Assembly (NCBI GenBank): GCA_941918925.1
Contig: OW799233.1
Coordinates: 115,627,833 to 115,691,832, forward strand
Length of the DNA stretch: 64,000 nucleotides
Source: Phyto melanocephala
Lineage: Eukaryota; Arthropoda; Insecta; Diptera; Rhinophoridae
Reading direction: 5' to 3'
Shown here: in pieces, positions 34,015 through 45,149 of the stretch
How the letters are laid out: each line of letters opens with the position of its first letter
How positions within the stretch are numbered: position 1 is the first letter of the stretch
The notes under the pieces: generated by a model
The model's input: only the letters and a program-made list of their open reading frames with translations
What the model was told of the DNA's origin: nothing
The model's database searches: none
Translations under genes and position numbers: made by a program

Positions 34015-35860
34015 CATAATCACCAGTAAAATGTGTGTGGATAAAGTTTAGATAAAATTGTCATAAAAATAGTGCGATTTGAGCCTTGTTAGATTACATA
34101 TGTCCTTAAAGTCAACACAATTTATTAAGTCGCCCGACTTCAAACACATTTAAACGACAGAGATGTTAAAATAATGAGCTTTTGGATAAATGTCACAGTC
34201 CTAAGTGGCAAGCAATAATGATTTCATGGTCCATATCTAATGGAGTAGTAATGCAAGGCTTCTGGTTCGTACAAAATTTTTTTTCAAAAATATTACAAAT
34301 TTTTTTTAGTGTACTTTTAAGTTTGTTGCCCACTGTGGGCTAGAACCGACCTACACAGTGTGAAATTCATCTTTGATATTGTATAGTACGGAAAAAGACC
34401 TAGGCATTGTAAAAACTATTTTTTTGACCGCGAAAGTGCGCGATTAGACCCACGGTGAGCCAGAAGCCTTATATTGTATCTGCTTAACGGTTAATAAGGT
34501 GCTATGATTATATTTCAATATCGACCCACCATATATTAAAAACAATTTAGAGAAATTTTCCAGAACGTTTAAATATTTTAAATGGAGAAGATAATCGGAT
34601 AGCGCAGCATCATAGTGACATAAATCTAAAAATAAGACAAAATTTTTATATTTAGTTTTAAAAAAATAAATAATTATTTAATAAAATTAAAAAAAAAATT
34701 AAAATTTGCAAAATTTAAAACAGGAAAACAAACAATAAATATCAAACTGTTTCGATTGCCTTAGTTCGACAGTGAATACGAGTGAGTGTAGCGTGTTCAT
34801 GATTTCCCTTATTATGTGCGTAGCAGTAAAAAAAAAAGGTTGGGGCGGGAGCTATTGGGAGGTGCTTTTAATGCGGCTGCTGTAAAAAAAATATAATTAT
34901 TATTTTAAGCAGATTTTTTTTTAATATTGTAAAAAACAAATTATATAAAAAATGCCAACAATTTATTAGCATTAAAAAACATTTAAAACAAAAACAACTA
35001 CGACTTATGTGTTATGTTTTTAACAATAATTACAACATCGATATTATTTTTTTTTATCTGTTAAATAATAATATGAGTACAACATCAACAACATTGCACT
35101 ACTTTCAATTATAATAACAAACCAATTGCATATTTTTTTGTTCTCTTCTTTGGTTTGTGTTAATTTTACAAAATGTGTATGTGTTATTTGGTTAACAAAA
35201 AAAAAAATGTTTTTAATAATAAAAAAAATTAATATTTAATTTTTACAACATTTTTTCTTGTTGTTAGTAGTTGTAGTAGTTGATGCTATTGTAGTAGAAC
35301 ATTAAATAAAAATTGTTATTTGTTTTATGCGTATGACATAAATTTCACTTCATTGCAATTTATTTATTTATTAATTTCTTACAAAAAAAAAAAAAAACGA
35401 ATGTTAAATAAAACAATAAGGTTTTTATTTCTCTTGTAGGTATTTGCTTTAAGTTGTAATAAATTTGTTAAATATTCTATGCATCTCAACTTTTTAAAAC
35501 ACAACTTTGAGGAATATTTCATTAAATGTGTTTTGCAATAAATCATTACGAATGTTTGACAGATTTTAAATGTTTGTTTCTTAGTAAATTTGTTTCGCTT
35601 GTTTAAATATTATAAAATACTATACAGAGTTTAAAGCAAATTTGTTATAAATATTTAAAACAAATTTTTTATGACAATAAAAATTTATTAGGAAATTTAA
35701 CGTTAGGGTTTTATTATAAAAATTGTTTTTACACAAATTGTGAGTAAGAGATTTCTTTTTTAAATCGAATTTTTTAAAATTATTAACGTAAACTTCGGAT
35801 AAATTCATTAATATTTTGTAATGTTGTTTTAAATAGAAATTTGTTTGAAAGTTTTATATA
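34015..35860. other. AT-rich non-coding stretch
   Basis: Contains a small GC-richer patch (about 34745-34880), poly-A and poly-T runs, and a GTTGTAGTAGTTG-type repeat near 35270. No gene supported; the minus-strand frame 35620-35808 is low-complexity. Confidence 0.4.
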
Positions 35861-35861
35861 C

Positions 35862-36529
35862 ATTTTTATACCCGACACAAAAAAAATGGTGGGGGCATAT
35901 TTATTTTGTCACTCCGTTTGTAACACATCGAAATATCCATTTTAGACCCCATGAATCATATATTTTCTGGATCGGTTCTGATGATCTAGCTTTGTCCGTC
36001 CGTATTAATAAAGATTTTGGAGAAATAAAGGACTGTATTGAAATATCTAAGTTGAATTAATTAGCAAAATCTACACTGACACGCATACTTTAACGCCCAC
36101 TTTTTCACGCCATCTACTGTCAATGATGATGAAATTTCTTACATATAGCTTTCTAGTCAATGTCATTGTTATGCCAGAAAACGAAGGTGACACGCCCACT
36201 TTAACGCCTAACTCTCATATAACGCTTTATCTTGAATTCATATAATTTCTTTACGGACAAAGTTGTAGAAGAATAAAGGACTATATTGAAATATTTCAGT
36301 TTTATTTATTAGCAGAAACTATATTTACACTCCAAGTTCAATGAACATTTTCATTGAAAGACTTCGAAATATTCGAAAATATTTTCTAGCCTATCAAAGT
36401 TATACATAGAAAGTGATACATATTTTAGTATAAAAAGATTATTCCATATCGATTACAGTTAAAAACAGAATAATAAATTAGTGGTGGGTATAAAAAATTT
36501 GGCACAGCCGAATATAGTGCTTTTACTTC
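35862..36529 (+). repeat. Related 'CACGCCCAC' repeat with ends like INE-1-like copies
   Basis: Starts TTTTATACCCGACAC and GGTGGGGGCATATT, then GTCACTCCGTTTGTAACACA, GACCCCATGAATCATATATT, ACGCCCACTTT (twice, 36090 and 36190), and ends GGTGGGTATAAAAAATTTGG, GCCGAATATAGTGCTTTTAC. It has the same overall plan as the INE-1-like copies but a different interior; this type of repeat is widespread in flies. The open frame at 35845-36060 is not a protein. Confidence 0.55.
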
Positions 36530-36539
36530 TAAAGTATAC

Positions 36540-36770
36540 TCTTCGCCTCTGGTGCAAGGGTCATGGCGTTTGTAACATTTTAAAGATTTTTTTTCGCCTA
36601 CAGAAACTTAGTTTTTTTTTAACCTTAAGAATAGGAAAGCCAATTGGGTTATGAACGTTTATCCGTCCGCACACGTATTGGTTAAAATCTACTTTTTACA
36701 GACAATTTGAGGGGCACGAGGGATGCCACTTTGGTCCAATCGAACCAAAATTAGTAATTCTTTTTAACTT
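36540..36770 (+). repeat. Old INE-1-like fragment
   Basis: Blocks ATCCGTCCGCACACGTATTG, GTTAAAATCTACTTTTTA and GAGGGGCACGAGGGATGCC correspond to the GTCCGTCTG, GTTGAAATCAACTTTTT and GCCCCCTGACATCG blocks of the complete copies. Heavily decayed. Confidence 0.4.
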
Positions 36771-36779
36771 AAACACAAC

Positions 36780-37555
36780 TAATATTCAAAACAAACAAAC
36801 AAAAGTAAAAGGGTTGCTGTTGGGCAAAAATTTCAATCTAACTCATTGTGGTAAAAATATATGAAAAAGGAAAACTAAAGTAGTTACCGAATTCAATTAA
36901 CTTAAGTCCCGTGAGTTAAATAGATGATATTTACAACCAACATGCACCCACCGATCAAAGAGTGCTGATGATGAAATCGTAGCTGGTGCATTCCACTCGG
37001 CTAGTTGTCGGTAAAAATATAATTTTTCAGATTATTCTTTCATTTATCACAAATAAAAAAAAAAAATTCTTTGTAACAATAAGAATGTTAATATGAACTC
37101 GAACCTGATTAATATTTGAATATTAGTTTAAACAGAAAAGTTCGATAAAATAAAAATTAAATTTGAACACAACTTGGTAGCTTTTTTGGTTTGTTTGCAT
37201 TTTTAATGTTTTTGGTAGAAAGAGTGAAAGAGCTCGGTATTTACACTTAAAAGGTTTCAATGTTGTAGATAACTTTAAGTGTTAATAAATAGTTTTTAAT
37301 TGGCATAATAAAGAAAACTAATACTATAGAGGAGTATGCTAAATTGATAACATTTAGAACAATCCTACTTTAAAAAAAAATAAAATATTAACATTTAGAA
37401 AATCAGTTTATTCTGATTCAGACTTATGTTACCTTTGTCTAATTATTAAAATAAATAAATGCATTTTAGAAACATTTAAACACTTTTAAAATATTAAATT
37501 AATCGTAAAAATTATTTTTAACAAAAAAATTTTGTCACTAATAAATTGTAAAACT
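36780..37555. other. AT-rich non-coding stretch
   Basis: Nothing recognised. Confidence 0.4.
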
Positions 37556-37560
37556 TTATA

Positions 37561-38006
37561 CTACATTTACACCTACACCAAATCTAGTACTTACGGGATT
37601 TTGAACGAAATCTTGTTCATTTCTACCAGATTTCCCATACAAAACGAAATCTACTTCACAACTAGATTTTGGCAAAATCTACTTAAAATCTAGTATTACT
37701 TCGTGATGCAACTGTGGTTTTTATTAAAATGTAACAAAATATACTACGCTGCACACAAAAAAATTCAATCATAATATATAAGGTGGTTGCAATCGCACAA
37801 GTACTTTATTGCTTACATTTTTTTCATATGGAGTTTGAATTTTGGAGAAGTAGAACATAAAGAGCTACACAGACCACCTTGTAAAAAAATATATTGTTTT
37901 GAAAACAAAATCTTGCAAAATGTCAAAAAATAGTGGTGTAAATGGCTTATATTTTAATAAAGATTTTAAATCAAATCTACTAGATTTCGCTCAGGTGTAA
38001 ATGTAG
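37561..38006. mobile_element. 446-bp TIR element (unclassified MITE)
   Basis: Ends CTACATTTACACCTACACCA and, inverted, CTACATTTACACCTGAGCGA share the outer 14 bases and then AAATCTAGTA. The motif AAATCTAGT recurs inside, for example near 37688. Flanks (CTTTATA and TTTTACC) do not give a clean target duplication. A small inner segment (about 37782-37883) has AAGGTGGT/ACCACCTT ends and may be a second nested mini-element. Confidence 0.6.
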
Positions 38007-38074
38007 TTTTACCACTATTTTTTATCTCTTAATTAAAAACCATTTTTTTGCGATTTCAATCAAAGAAATAACTG

Positions 38075-38221
38075 CCTGTTAAACGATGTCGAAAGAAAAC
38101 CCAAGCGAAATTTCATTCGTACAAATACGTAAAAAACTAATTTTTAGTTTTTGTTGTTGTTTTCAATATATTTGTACGAATGAAATTTCGCTTGGGTTTT
38201 CTTTCGACATCGTTGAACAGG
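38075..38221. repeat. 147-bp hairpin: 53-bp inverted repeat with one mismatch
   Basis: Arms 38075-38127 and 38169-38221 pair at 52 of 53 positions, the inner 46 perfectly, around a 41-base loop (38128-38168). The open frame at 38086-38328 exists because one arm reads openly in both directions; I do not think it is a gene. It lacks the CCTAAACAAGAGCG ends of the other palindromes, so it belongs to a different family or arose by recent local inverted duplication. Confidence 0.9.
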
Positions 38222-38394
38222 AAGTAAACCTTTTAAGAAAAATTTGTAGGGAAATTATTTTTGTTGTGGCAACACTGATGGGTAAACCACATGTGATGTT
38301 AACACTGAAAGACATTTTAAAAAATTAATACTCGTATAAGCAAAGATTATTAACAGAGCAAATGATTAATTATAGACATCTGTGTTATTGTTTA

Positions 38395-39612
38395 TCTCTA
38401 TCATAAATCTCTACGATTATTCGGAGAATGGTCCGAACTAATCAATTACTAATCGGCAAAGTTATAGGCAAAAATAATTTGAAAAATGTTGTGTTTTGGT
38501 ATATCAAATTCTAATTAAATTTTAAACATAAAATTTTAGTCTCGAAAATTACTTTAGAAGAAGCTGCAATTCAGTTAGAAACTGACAGATATAACCACCA
38601 AATTACAACTTCCTCGGTAATTTTCCTAGCATTTAAGATACAAAATCAATTTTTTAACTTACAACTAACGGATTTGTTATTGGTAACTAATGAAGAGATT
38701 TGAATGGTAGAATACAGTACATAAAGAAAGAATTTAAAAAATGGCCGCTGTACCAACATGGCGGACAACATTTTATATATGGGTCCAGTTTAAAAAATAA
38801 ACGTCCTCTCCCTTCAACCGTCTTGACGAGTAGAATACAAAAATCTTAAAAAAAAATAATTTTATAATTTAATAATTTAAATGTAAATAATTTTTCCCAA
38901 TCCCCTCAATATGAGTATCCAATAAAAGTAAAACAAAATTTCGTATAAAATTATATCTGGAATTTAGGCTAAGCTTAAATAGGTCGCTATACCTATGCAT
39001 ATGATTGTGAAGGGTATTTTTAGATGTGTCATGCCCAAATATTGTAAAGGGTCCGCCATCTAACGTTTTTTGCTTCAATTAGTGCTTATTTCGTGAATGG
39101 TAACACTTAGCTCATGTTTGTTTTGACAGATAATTAGTTGTATTCTTCCGCTGAACGAACATGGTTGTGTATACGCTTGAACCACGCTGGGAAAGTGGGA
39201 CTGCGATCGACTTACAGAAGATGCCGATTTTGCCAAAAAAAATCATCTTTTCAGATGAAGCTCATTTTGACCTTGGCGGTTATGTAAACAAGCAAAATTG
39301 TCGCATTTGGGGCACAGAAAACCCGCACGCATACATTGAAAAGCCGATACACCCAAAACGAGTCACTGTTTGGTGCGGATTTTGGTCCAGAGGCATAACT
39401 GGGCCATTATCAAGGAGTGGCCGTAACAGTCAATGGCGATCGTTATCGCGCCATGTTAAACGAATTTTTGTTCACAAAAATTGAAGAGGAGGGTATTGAC
39501 AACATTTGGTTTCAACAGGACGGCGCTACGTGCCACACAGAAAAAATTTAGTAGTTTTTTTATAGCATTTTCAAAAAAAAAGTTATTTGGCGGACCCTTT
39601 ATTTTTACTTGT
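38395..39612 (+). repeat. Long INE-1-like repeat (variant B) interrupted by a mariner
   Basis: Blocks AACTAATCAATTACTAATCG, AATATGAGTATCCAATAAAA and GTCGCTATACCTATGCATAT match the copy at 10630-12110. The 3' end TCATGCCCAAATATTG is separated from its last bases TTTTTACTTGTTT (39602-39612) by the mariner at 39045-39601. Order of events: this repeat first, mariner later. Confidence 0.6.
39045..39601 (+). mobile_element. 555-bp internally deleted rosa-like mariner (AAGGGTCCGCCA family, copy 2)
   Basis: Ends TAAAGGGTCCGCCA (39045-39058) and TGGCGGACCCTTTA (39588-39601), with TA on both sides. The plus-strand frame from 39161 gives VVYTLEPRWESG (N-terminus), then a deletion junction, KKIIFSDEAHFDLGGYVNKQ (first catalytic aspartate), NPHAYIEKPIHPKRVTVWCG and GITGP. 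After a frameshift it continues GDRYRAMLNEFLFT to WFQQDGATCHTE (second catalytic aspartate, about 39509-39545), where it joins the right end directly. The third catalytic residue and C-terminus are absent. The inner 5' junction differs from that of copy 1 (13046), so the two arose by separate 5' deletions, while the 3' junction is alike. Confidence 0.88.
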
Positions 39613-39614
39613 TT

Positions 39615-40305
39615 AAATTAAAAATTTTTTTGGAATAATTTGAGATGAGTTGTCGCATTGTTTTCGTAATAAAAACGCAAAAAGAAATTAATTTTAAGTT
39701 TATTTAAACAGATGCATTTCATTTGGCAGCTTTGATTTTCCGAATAAATTTTTTAAAATTAATAAAATGCGGTGGATTCATTCACCTTTATGTTGCCATC
39801 TTTAAAATTCCTCACATGTCCTTGCATAAATATCATTAATATTTTGTTATTTTTTTTATATTCTACAAATCACTTAAAACAATTTGTTATTATATTAAGG
39901 TTTGAAATTTAAACGTGTGCCTCTTGTTGACTACCACATGCGCTGTCAACTACAGAAATAAAATTTCAAACAATTTGAAAACTTTCGTTGTTCGTTAATA
40001 AATCTTCTCTAAATGACCTTGAAAATATTTGTTGTTGGAAAACACAATTTTTTCTGATTTGTTGTTTTATTTGGAAAAATCCTTTAAAACTCAACCAGAG
40101 TTATTAAATGTTTGATTGGCGTTTAGAATGTCACTGTGTGTACATAACTATTAGGCTGTGTCTGTATGTGTTGACAAATTTTCAAAAGTCATCATGACAA
40201 CAGCAGATTTTCACCGAGTTTGAAATATGTATGCACAACAGCAAAACAGTTTTTTTTTTTTTTAAATAAATGACTAGACATCACAGAGAATTATTTGTTT
40301 AGACT

Positions 40306-40336
<31 letters not shown>

Positions 40337-42190
40337 GTATCACATGTTTACCATCATGTATAAAAATAATCTTGTGTTACACATTCTCTACGACATTCTT
40401 TGCGTGTCATGTGAATTTTTATGCAAACGTGTGTTGCGACGAGACTGATTTGAAATGTCAAACGCAATTTTATTGACTGTTGATCCCTATTTTGACACCT
40501 AAAAAGATATGACTTGAAAACGATTAAAATTTTCACTCATTCACATGCACACATACGCACACATACTAATCATCCTAGCAAGTGTAAAATTCCTTTTTAA
40601 CTGTTTAACGTATATTTGTGTGTGTGTGCGATATTGTTGACTACTCTTACGCGTTTAGTCTAATCATTACGAGACGAGACAAGAGTTGAGCACAGTTTTA
40701 GCAATATTTAATCGTTATATATAACGTAACGTTAACTGTCTGTCTGTGCGGCTGTCTTTTAGTCAGTCTTTGTACTAGTAGAGTGTTTTGTATTTGTATG
40801 TAGTTTTGTTTTTCAAAATAAACTACAGAATATTTATCAAATTTCATGTTTATGTAAAATCATTGCGAAAAATATTTATATTCGTTGTAGAGTATAGTAG
40901 ACCGGTAGATAGAGGGAGGAAATCTGACTGACAAACAGACAAAATAGCTGTCATTTTGCAGGCATTTTACCAAAGTTGCTATAAGTTAGCACAACATTTA
41001 CGAGCATATTCAAACAACTTCTACAGTCAAGTATTTTGTTTTTTCTTTCGTACACTTTTTGTTTTGTATAAACCAATAGGGGGCGCTTAGTAGAAATATG
41101 TGTTCAATATTGCTGTCATTATTGCCGTTATTGTTGCTTTTTTTAAGGCTGCTGTCATGAATTTGTCAGTTTTAGGTTAAATTTTTGATGGCCGTCGTCG
41201 CGACACCCAGTATTTATAATAAACAGCAACAACAACAAAATATTTGTCTGGGCTTGAGTATTTTAGAACAATTTGTTTTTGTTGCTGCTATTTTAAATAG
41301 ACATAGTAAATATTTTTGCAATGTCATTAGAAGATATGTATAGTTTTTTTTGTATAAGTTATATCTCTGTTGGTTTTAATATTCAAAATTAAAGTCTAAA
41401 CACAAACAGCTTTTGACATTGTGAAGAAATTTAATAGCTTTTTTTTTAAACCAATAAGACTTTAATATTGGAATTTTACATATATTTTAAATCCTTAAAC
41501 ATATAACAGAAATTTTTAGAGAAGGTGTTCTTGATTTATCAGTCATAGTTTTATATGAGCCAGGTTTCTTTCTGTAGTTTTTTTAAAGCTAATTCGACTT
41601 TGTCGAGCCAATATTTTTTATATTTTGTTCTTCTTAAAAGAAAATATTTTGTACTGACAACTGTCAGATTGAATTAGTTGATACATCCTTTTTGTCTGGT
41701 CAAATTTTAGCAGAGTTACTACTGATCATATAATACTACCATATCATATAATATAACAGTTGGTGTGTCAAAATGAAATTACGACGTTGTTTTGTAAAAA
41801 ATGTTTAATAAATTTAATAACAACTTTTTGGAAAAAGTTTAATGAATCGGTTGTACAATTTTAAAAATGCACAAAAGAGAGTGATACATCATGTACACTG
41901 TTTCAAAGTAGATAAATTGTGCTGTAACAAATCAAAGTAAAAAGAAACTTGTATAAACATAATTTTTGTCTAAAACAACTGGTTGAATGTATTTTGTTTA
42001 TTAAACACACAAACACCCGTGTAATAATGCTGTTGTCTTATACGTGTTGAAAATTTAGAAATATCAATTCGCCGTGAACAACAATTGCAATGTTCAAGGA
42101 GCTCTGTACATCGTATACTTATTAAAGATTTGCGTACACATACTTAAAAAGTTTTAATTATATAGAGTTTTTTTAGAGGTATAGAGTTAT
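39615..42190. other. AT-rich non-coding stretch with a GTT microsatellite
   Basis: GTT repeat at 40309-40336 and TGTGTG near 40616-40628. A TATATATAA sequence (40716) and a TCAGTC initiator-like sequence (40763) are too far apart for a standard core promoter. No gene supported. Confidence 0.45.
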
Positions 42191-42249
42191 GTTTTCAAAT
42201 AAAATACACTCAATGGAATGGCCAAAATTTCTTGACATTTAATACTTAA

Positions 42250-42960
42250 AACTAATTTCTTGCTTATGTCGTTCGGGACAGAGTTTTACGAAAGCTATCC
42301 TAGCGGTCCAGTTTTGTACACTTTTTCGAGCATTCCCCATCTTAATTAGTTAATAGTGCGTCGTAATAATAAGTCAATGCTGGTTTATCAGCATACACCA
42401 TAGACTTGACGCACCGCCAAATTACCGTTCCATTTGATGATAAAATTCAAAAAGTTTTAGTAAACGAAGTGATGGTTTTAAGTGCTGTAAAGAATGTTGC
42501 ACCATCTTGTTGGAACCATTACACCTGTAAATCATTTGCAATAACATGAGGAATAAAAAAACTACGAGGCCTATTTGCTGAGACAGGCATTGTATCGATA
42601 AATTCACACACACACACAATTACACACTCGCGCTTACAGCAAGGATGGCTTTCTTGCTCATGGTATGCGTTTGGTCTGTATGTGGTGTTTGGTATGAATA
42701 GATCCATAGTATTGTATTATCCCCTTAGATGGATATTTATGCTCACCATAAACTGGTTAAAGTGCTTGATAAATTTTGCGTATAGAGTGCGAATTTTGAA
42801 AATAAATATCCACCATATGTAAACATTGTTCTGCTGTAGGTCTCTAATACATTTCTTTAGTATCACGGCTAGTTTAAGAGTTATCACTATCGGAAGTTCT
42901 ATACCTCTAAAAAAGGCCGACTTCCTAAACGCAAGTTGCAATTCATAATTTAAAAAGAGC
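42250..42960 (-). pseudogene. Decayed rosa-like mariner transposase
   Basis: Minus-strand translation gives IRTLYAKFIKHFNQF (N-terminal region, near 42790), RPNAYHEQESHP (near 42670-42640, the block after the first catalytic region), then the intact second catalytic block WFQQDGATFFTA (42520-42485) and IWRCVKSMVYADKPAL (42420-42370). The piece between (normally holding the PPRSCDLTPLD third-aspartate block) is deleted. An NxxYHEQxSHP spelling differs from the other mariners here, suggesting a separate family. A GT-rich insertion lies at 42604-42620. Confidence 0.6.
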
Positions 42961-43286
42961 ACACTACTGACTAGTGCCCCGATGGACTAGTCAGTGGTGT
43001 GCTGGTCTGCTAGTTTGGGGGTTGCGGGTTCGATTCCCGCCAAAGACTCTGGTGTTGTCTGCTTCTCTTCTCTCTTTTCTATTCTATTCTTACTTTTCTA
43101 TTCAGGTATCACAATGGGATCAACTAAATGGACCCAAGTGAGCTGCACAACAGCTGCCTGTTCCACCTAACCTAACCTAACCTAATGCTAAACATGTCGT
43201 AAGTGCAACCTTGCGTTTCAGAGATTTTTTTTGCATTTTATCGGTATTTAGGAACGCTCACCACTTTTGCGTTTAGGAAGTCGGCC
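42915..43286. repeat. 20-bp perfect inverted repeat enclosing a SINE
   Basis: GGCCGACTTCCTAAACGCAA (42915-42934) recurs exactly inverted at 43267-43286. Between them lies the SINE at 42974-43190. The inverted repeat may be the ends of a small DNA element into which the SINE jumped; the left arm also overlaps the mariner remnant region. Confidence 0.75.
42974..43190 (+). mobile_element. tRNA-derived SINE with a LINE-like 3' tail, copy 1
   Basis: The head is tRNA-like: GATGGACTAGTCAGTGG fits an A-box (42981-42997), and GGTTCGATTCC (43027-43037) is a perfect B-box inside a perfect 5-bp T-arm stem (GCGGG/CCCGC). A pyrimidine-rich body follows (TCTGCTTCTCTTCTCTC). The 3' part, GGTATCACAATGGGATC... 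GGACCCAAGTGAGCT, ends in CCTAACCTAACCTAACC. That 3' part resembles the 3' end of the RNase H LINE at 8065 and 23618 (minus strand): TATCACAACGGGACC... GGACCCAAGTGAGCT... CTAACCTAACC. So it probably uses that LINE's machinery. A diverged copy is at 19898-20068. Confidence 0.85.
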
Positions 43287-43299
43287 AAACACTCCAAAC

Positions 43300-44410
43300 A
43301 GGGAGAGAAACTTTATGACCAGGCACAGTGAATCGAGTTAAATGGGATGCTAAACACTAAAAAGTAGATCGCTACAGATTTTTTCTAAATAAAAATTGTT
43401 TTATATTAATATTATATTTGAAAAAATATTTTGTTGAAAATAAAATAAAATAAAATGGATTTGTAAATATTTGGATGGTGTAGATGGAATTTATTCCATA
43501 AAGCATGTGAAACAATTTAGTTAATTCATGAGCCATTTCCTGGTCCAAAACTCGCTCTATTTTCAGATTTCTTTAATGGAATGATTTTAAGTCAAAAGTC
43601 TTTACCGATAAAACTAAAATTTTTAATAAGATAATGGAGTAAATTTAAAGGAAACTAAGCCTCCAGCCATATGTACTTATAATGGTCATAGAAATTTACT
43701 GCAAAAAATTGCGTTTATGCTGGAGAAACCGTAGAGTCAATACAAATACTCATCCCACAGACTTTTATTTAAATTTATGGTTCGTTATGGAACACTCATT
43801 ACTGAGTTTGATATACGTAACAGTTTAACTCTAGATACTTAAGTACATGAAAAATATACATGAGGGTTTAGTTATAAAATGGTTTAAATGCCTAAAATGG
43901 TAAAATAATAACAATAATTTGTTTATTTATAAAAAAGATTACAACCATATTCTTGTAGAATTTATCAATGGTAATAACCGTATTGTTCAATAATCCTTGA
44001 TAAATAATTGAATTGACTGTGAAGGTAGTATATCAGCGCAATTGATGGTTGCTCAAAACCAACATGCTAATAAACTCAAAAAGCTGAAAAGCGATCATAA
44101 ACACTCATGAAATATAAAAATATTTAAAACCAATTAAATCGTTTTAGGATGTACCATCAATCAACCATGCCAAATTTCAGTAGTAATTTCTTAATATCTT
44201 TTTCTTAATACATATATGCCATATTAGAATTTATAAAAATTCGTTCTTAAAATTAATTGATTTTCGCATTAACAACAACTTTAAAAAAAAAAAGTACAGA
44301 TCGAAATTGAAAAAAAACAAAAAAAAATTATTTTGAGATGTAAATAAACATTTTTAAACAATTTGTAAATGATACAAATTAAACGAAACATGAAATGAAA
44401 TGCATTGTTT
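43300..44410. other. AT-rich non-coding stretch
   Basis: Nothing recognised with confidence. Confidence 0.4.
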
Positions 44411-44417
44411 TAATACA

Positions 44418-45140
44418 TCTATATATATAAAAGTGAAACTCTGTGTGTGTGTTAGCTATAGACTCCGAAACTGTAAAACCGATCGGGCTCAAACTTTGGC
44501 AAGTTGTTGTACACATACCAGGGAGTGTTTATGGGTGAAAAAAAGTGGGCGGGGCCACGCCCATAAAAATTAGTTATCAGTTTTAGCTACTTGCACTTGA
44601 CCGATTTTGCTGAAACTTTGCACACATATTGAGCTGTCATGACTAAATAATTTCGTTATAAAAAAGTGGGCGGGGCCACGCCCCTAAAAAAGTTTTAATT
44701 TTGAGGTACTTGCACTGGACCGATTTTTCTGAAACTTTGTACACATACTAAACTCTCATAACCATATAATTTCGTGATTAGAAAAGTGGGCAGGGCCAGG
44801 CCCATAAAAAAAGGTTATAATTATGAGGTACTAGCACCAGACCGATTTTTCTGAAACTTTGCACACATATCGAGCTGTCATGACTAAATAATTTCGTGAT
44901 TAGAAAAGTGGGCAGTGCCACGCCCATAAAAAAAGGTATCATTTTGAGGTACTTGCACTGGACTGATTCTTCTGAAACTTTGCACACATATTGATCTATT
45001 ATGACTTTACAATTTCGTGATAAGAAAACTGGGCAATGCCACGCCCATAAAAAAAATTATAATTTTTAGGTTTTTGCACTTGATTCAGAATGCATTTTGA
45101 TTCATTAAGGGGCGTAGCAACGCGCGCCGGGTTTGGCTAG
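44418..45140 (+). mobile_element. Non-autonomous Helitron (copy B)
   Basis: Begins TCTATATATATAAAAGTG (44418) after host A and ends GGCGTAGCAACGCGCGCCGG, GTTTGGCTAG (45140) before host T: correct Helitron termini with a GGCG/CGCC stem close to the 3' end. The interior consists largely of five tandem units of about 121 bp. No Rep-helicase. It belongs to the same subfamily as the copy at 49287-50040. Confidence 0.88.
44545..45065 (+). repeat. Five about 121-bp tandem repeats inside the Helitron
   Basis: Units begin at 44545, 44666, 44786, 44908 and 45029 with GTGGGCGGGGCCACGCCC or a mutated form (palindromic GGGC..GCCC). Each continues to TACTTGCACTGGACCGATTT, CTGAAACTTTGCACACATAT and ATAATTTCGTGAT. 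Not a CRISPR array: units are contiguous with no variable spacers. Confidence 0.85.
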
Positions 45141-45149
45141 TACAAATAT

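Noticed and set aside
38086..38328. 80-codon plus-strand frame, possibly a gene
   Set aside because: Its first third is the hairpin arm read in one direction and then back; no recognisable domain.
40716..40768. TATA box (TATATATAA) plus initiator (TCAGTC) as a core promoter
   Set aside because: The spacing is about 49 bases, too long for a TATA-initiator pair, and no exon follows.
42974..43050. tRNA gene
   Set aside because: A- and B-boxes are present, but the acceptor stem does not pair and the sequence continues into a SINE body with a LINE-like tail; a diverged copy exists at 19898.
44545..45065. CRISPR-like array or gene-coding tandem repeat
   Set aside because: Units are contiguous and similar along all 121 bases, lie within Helitron ends, and the genome is eukaryotic.
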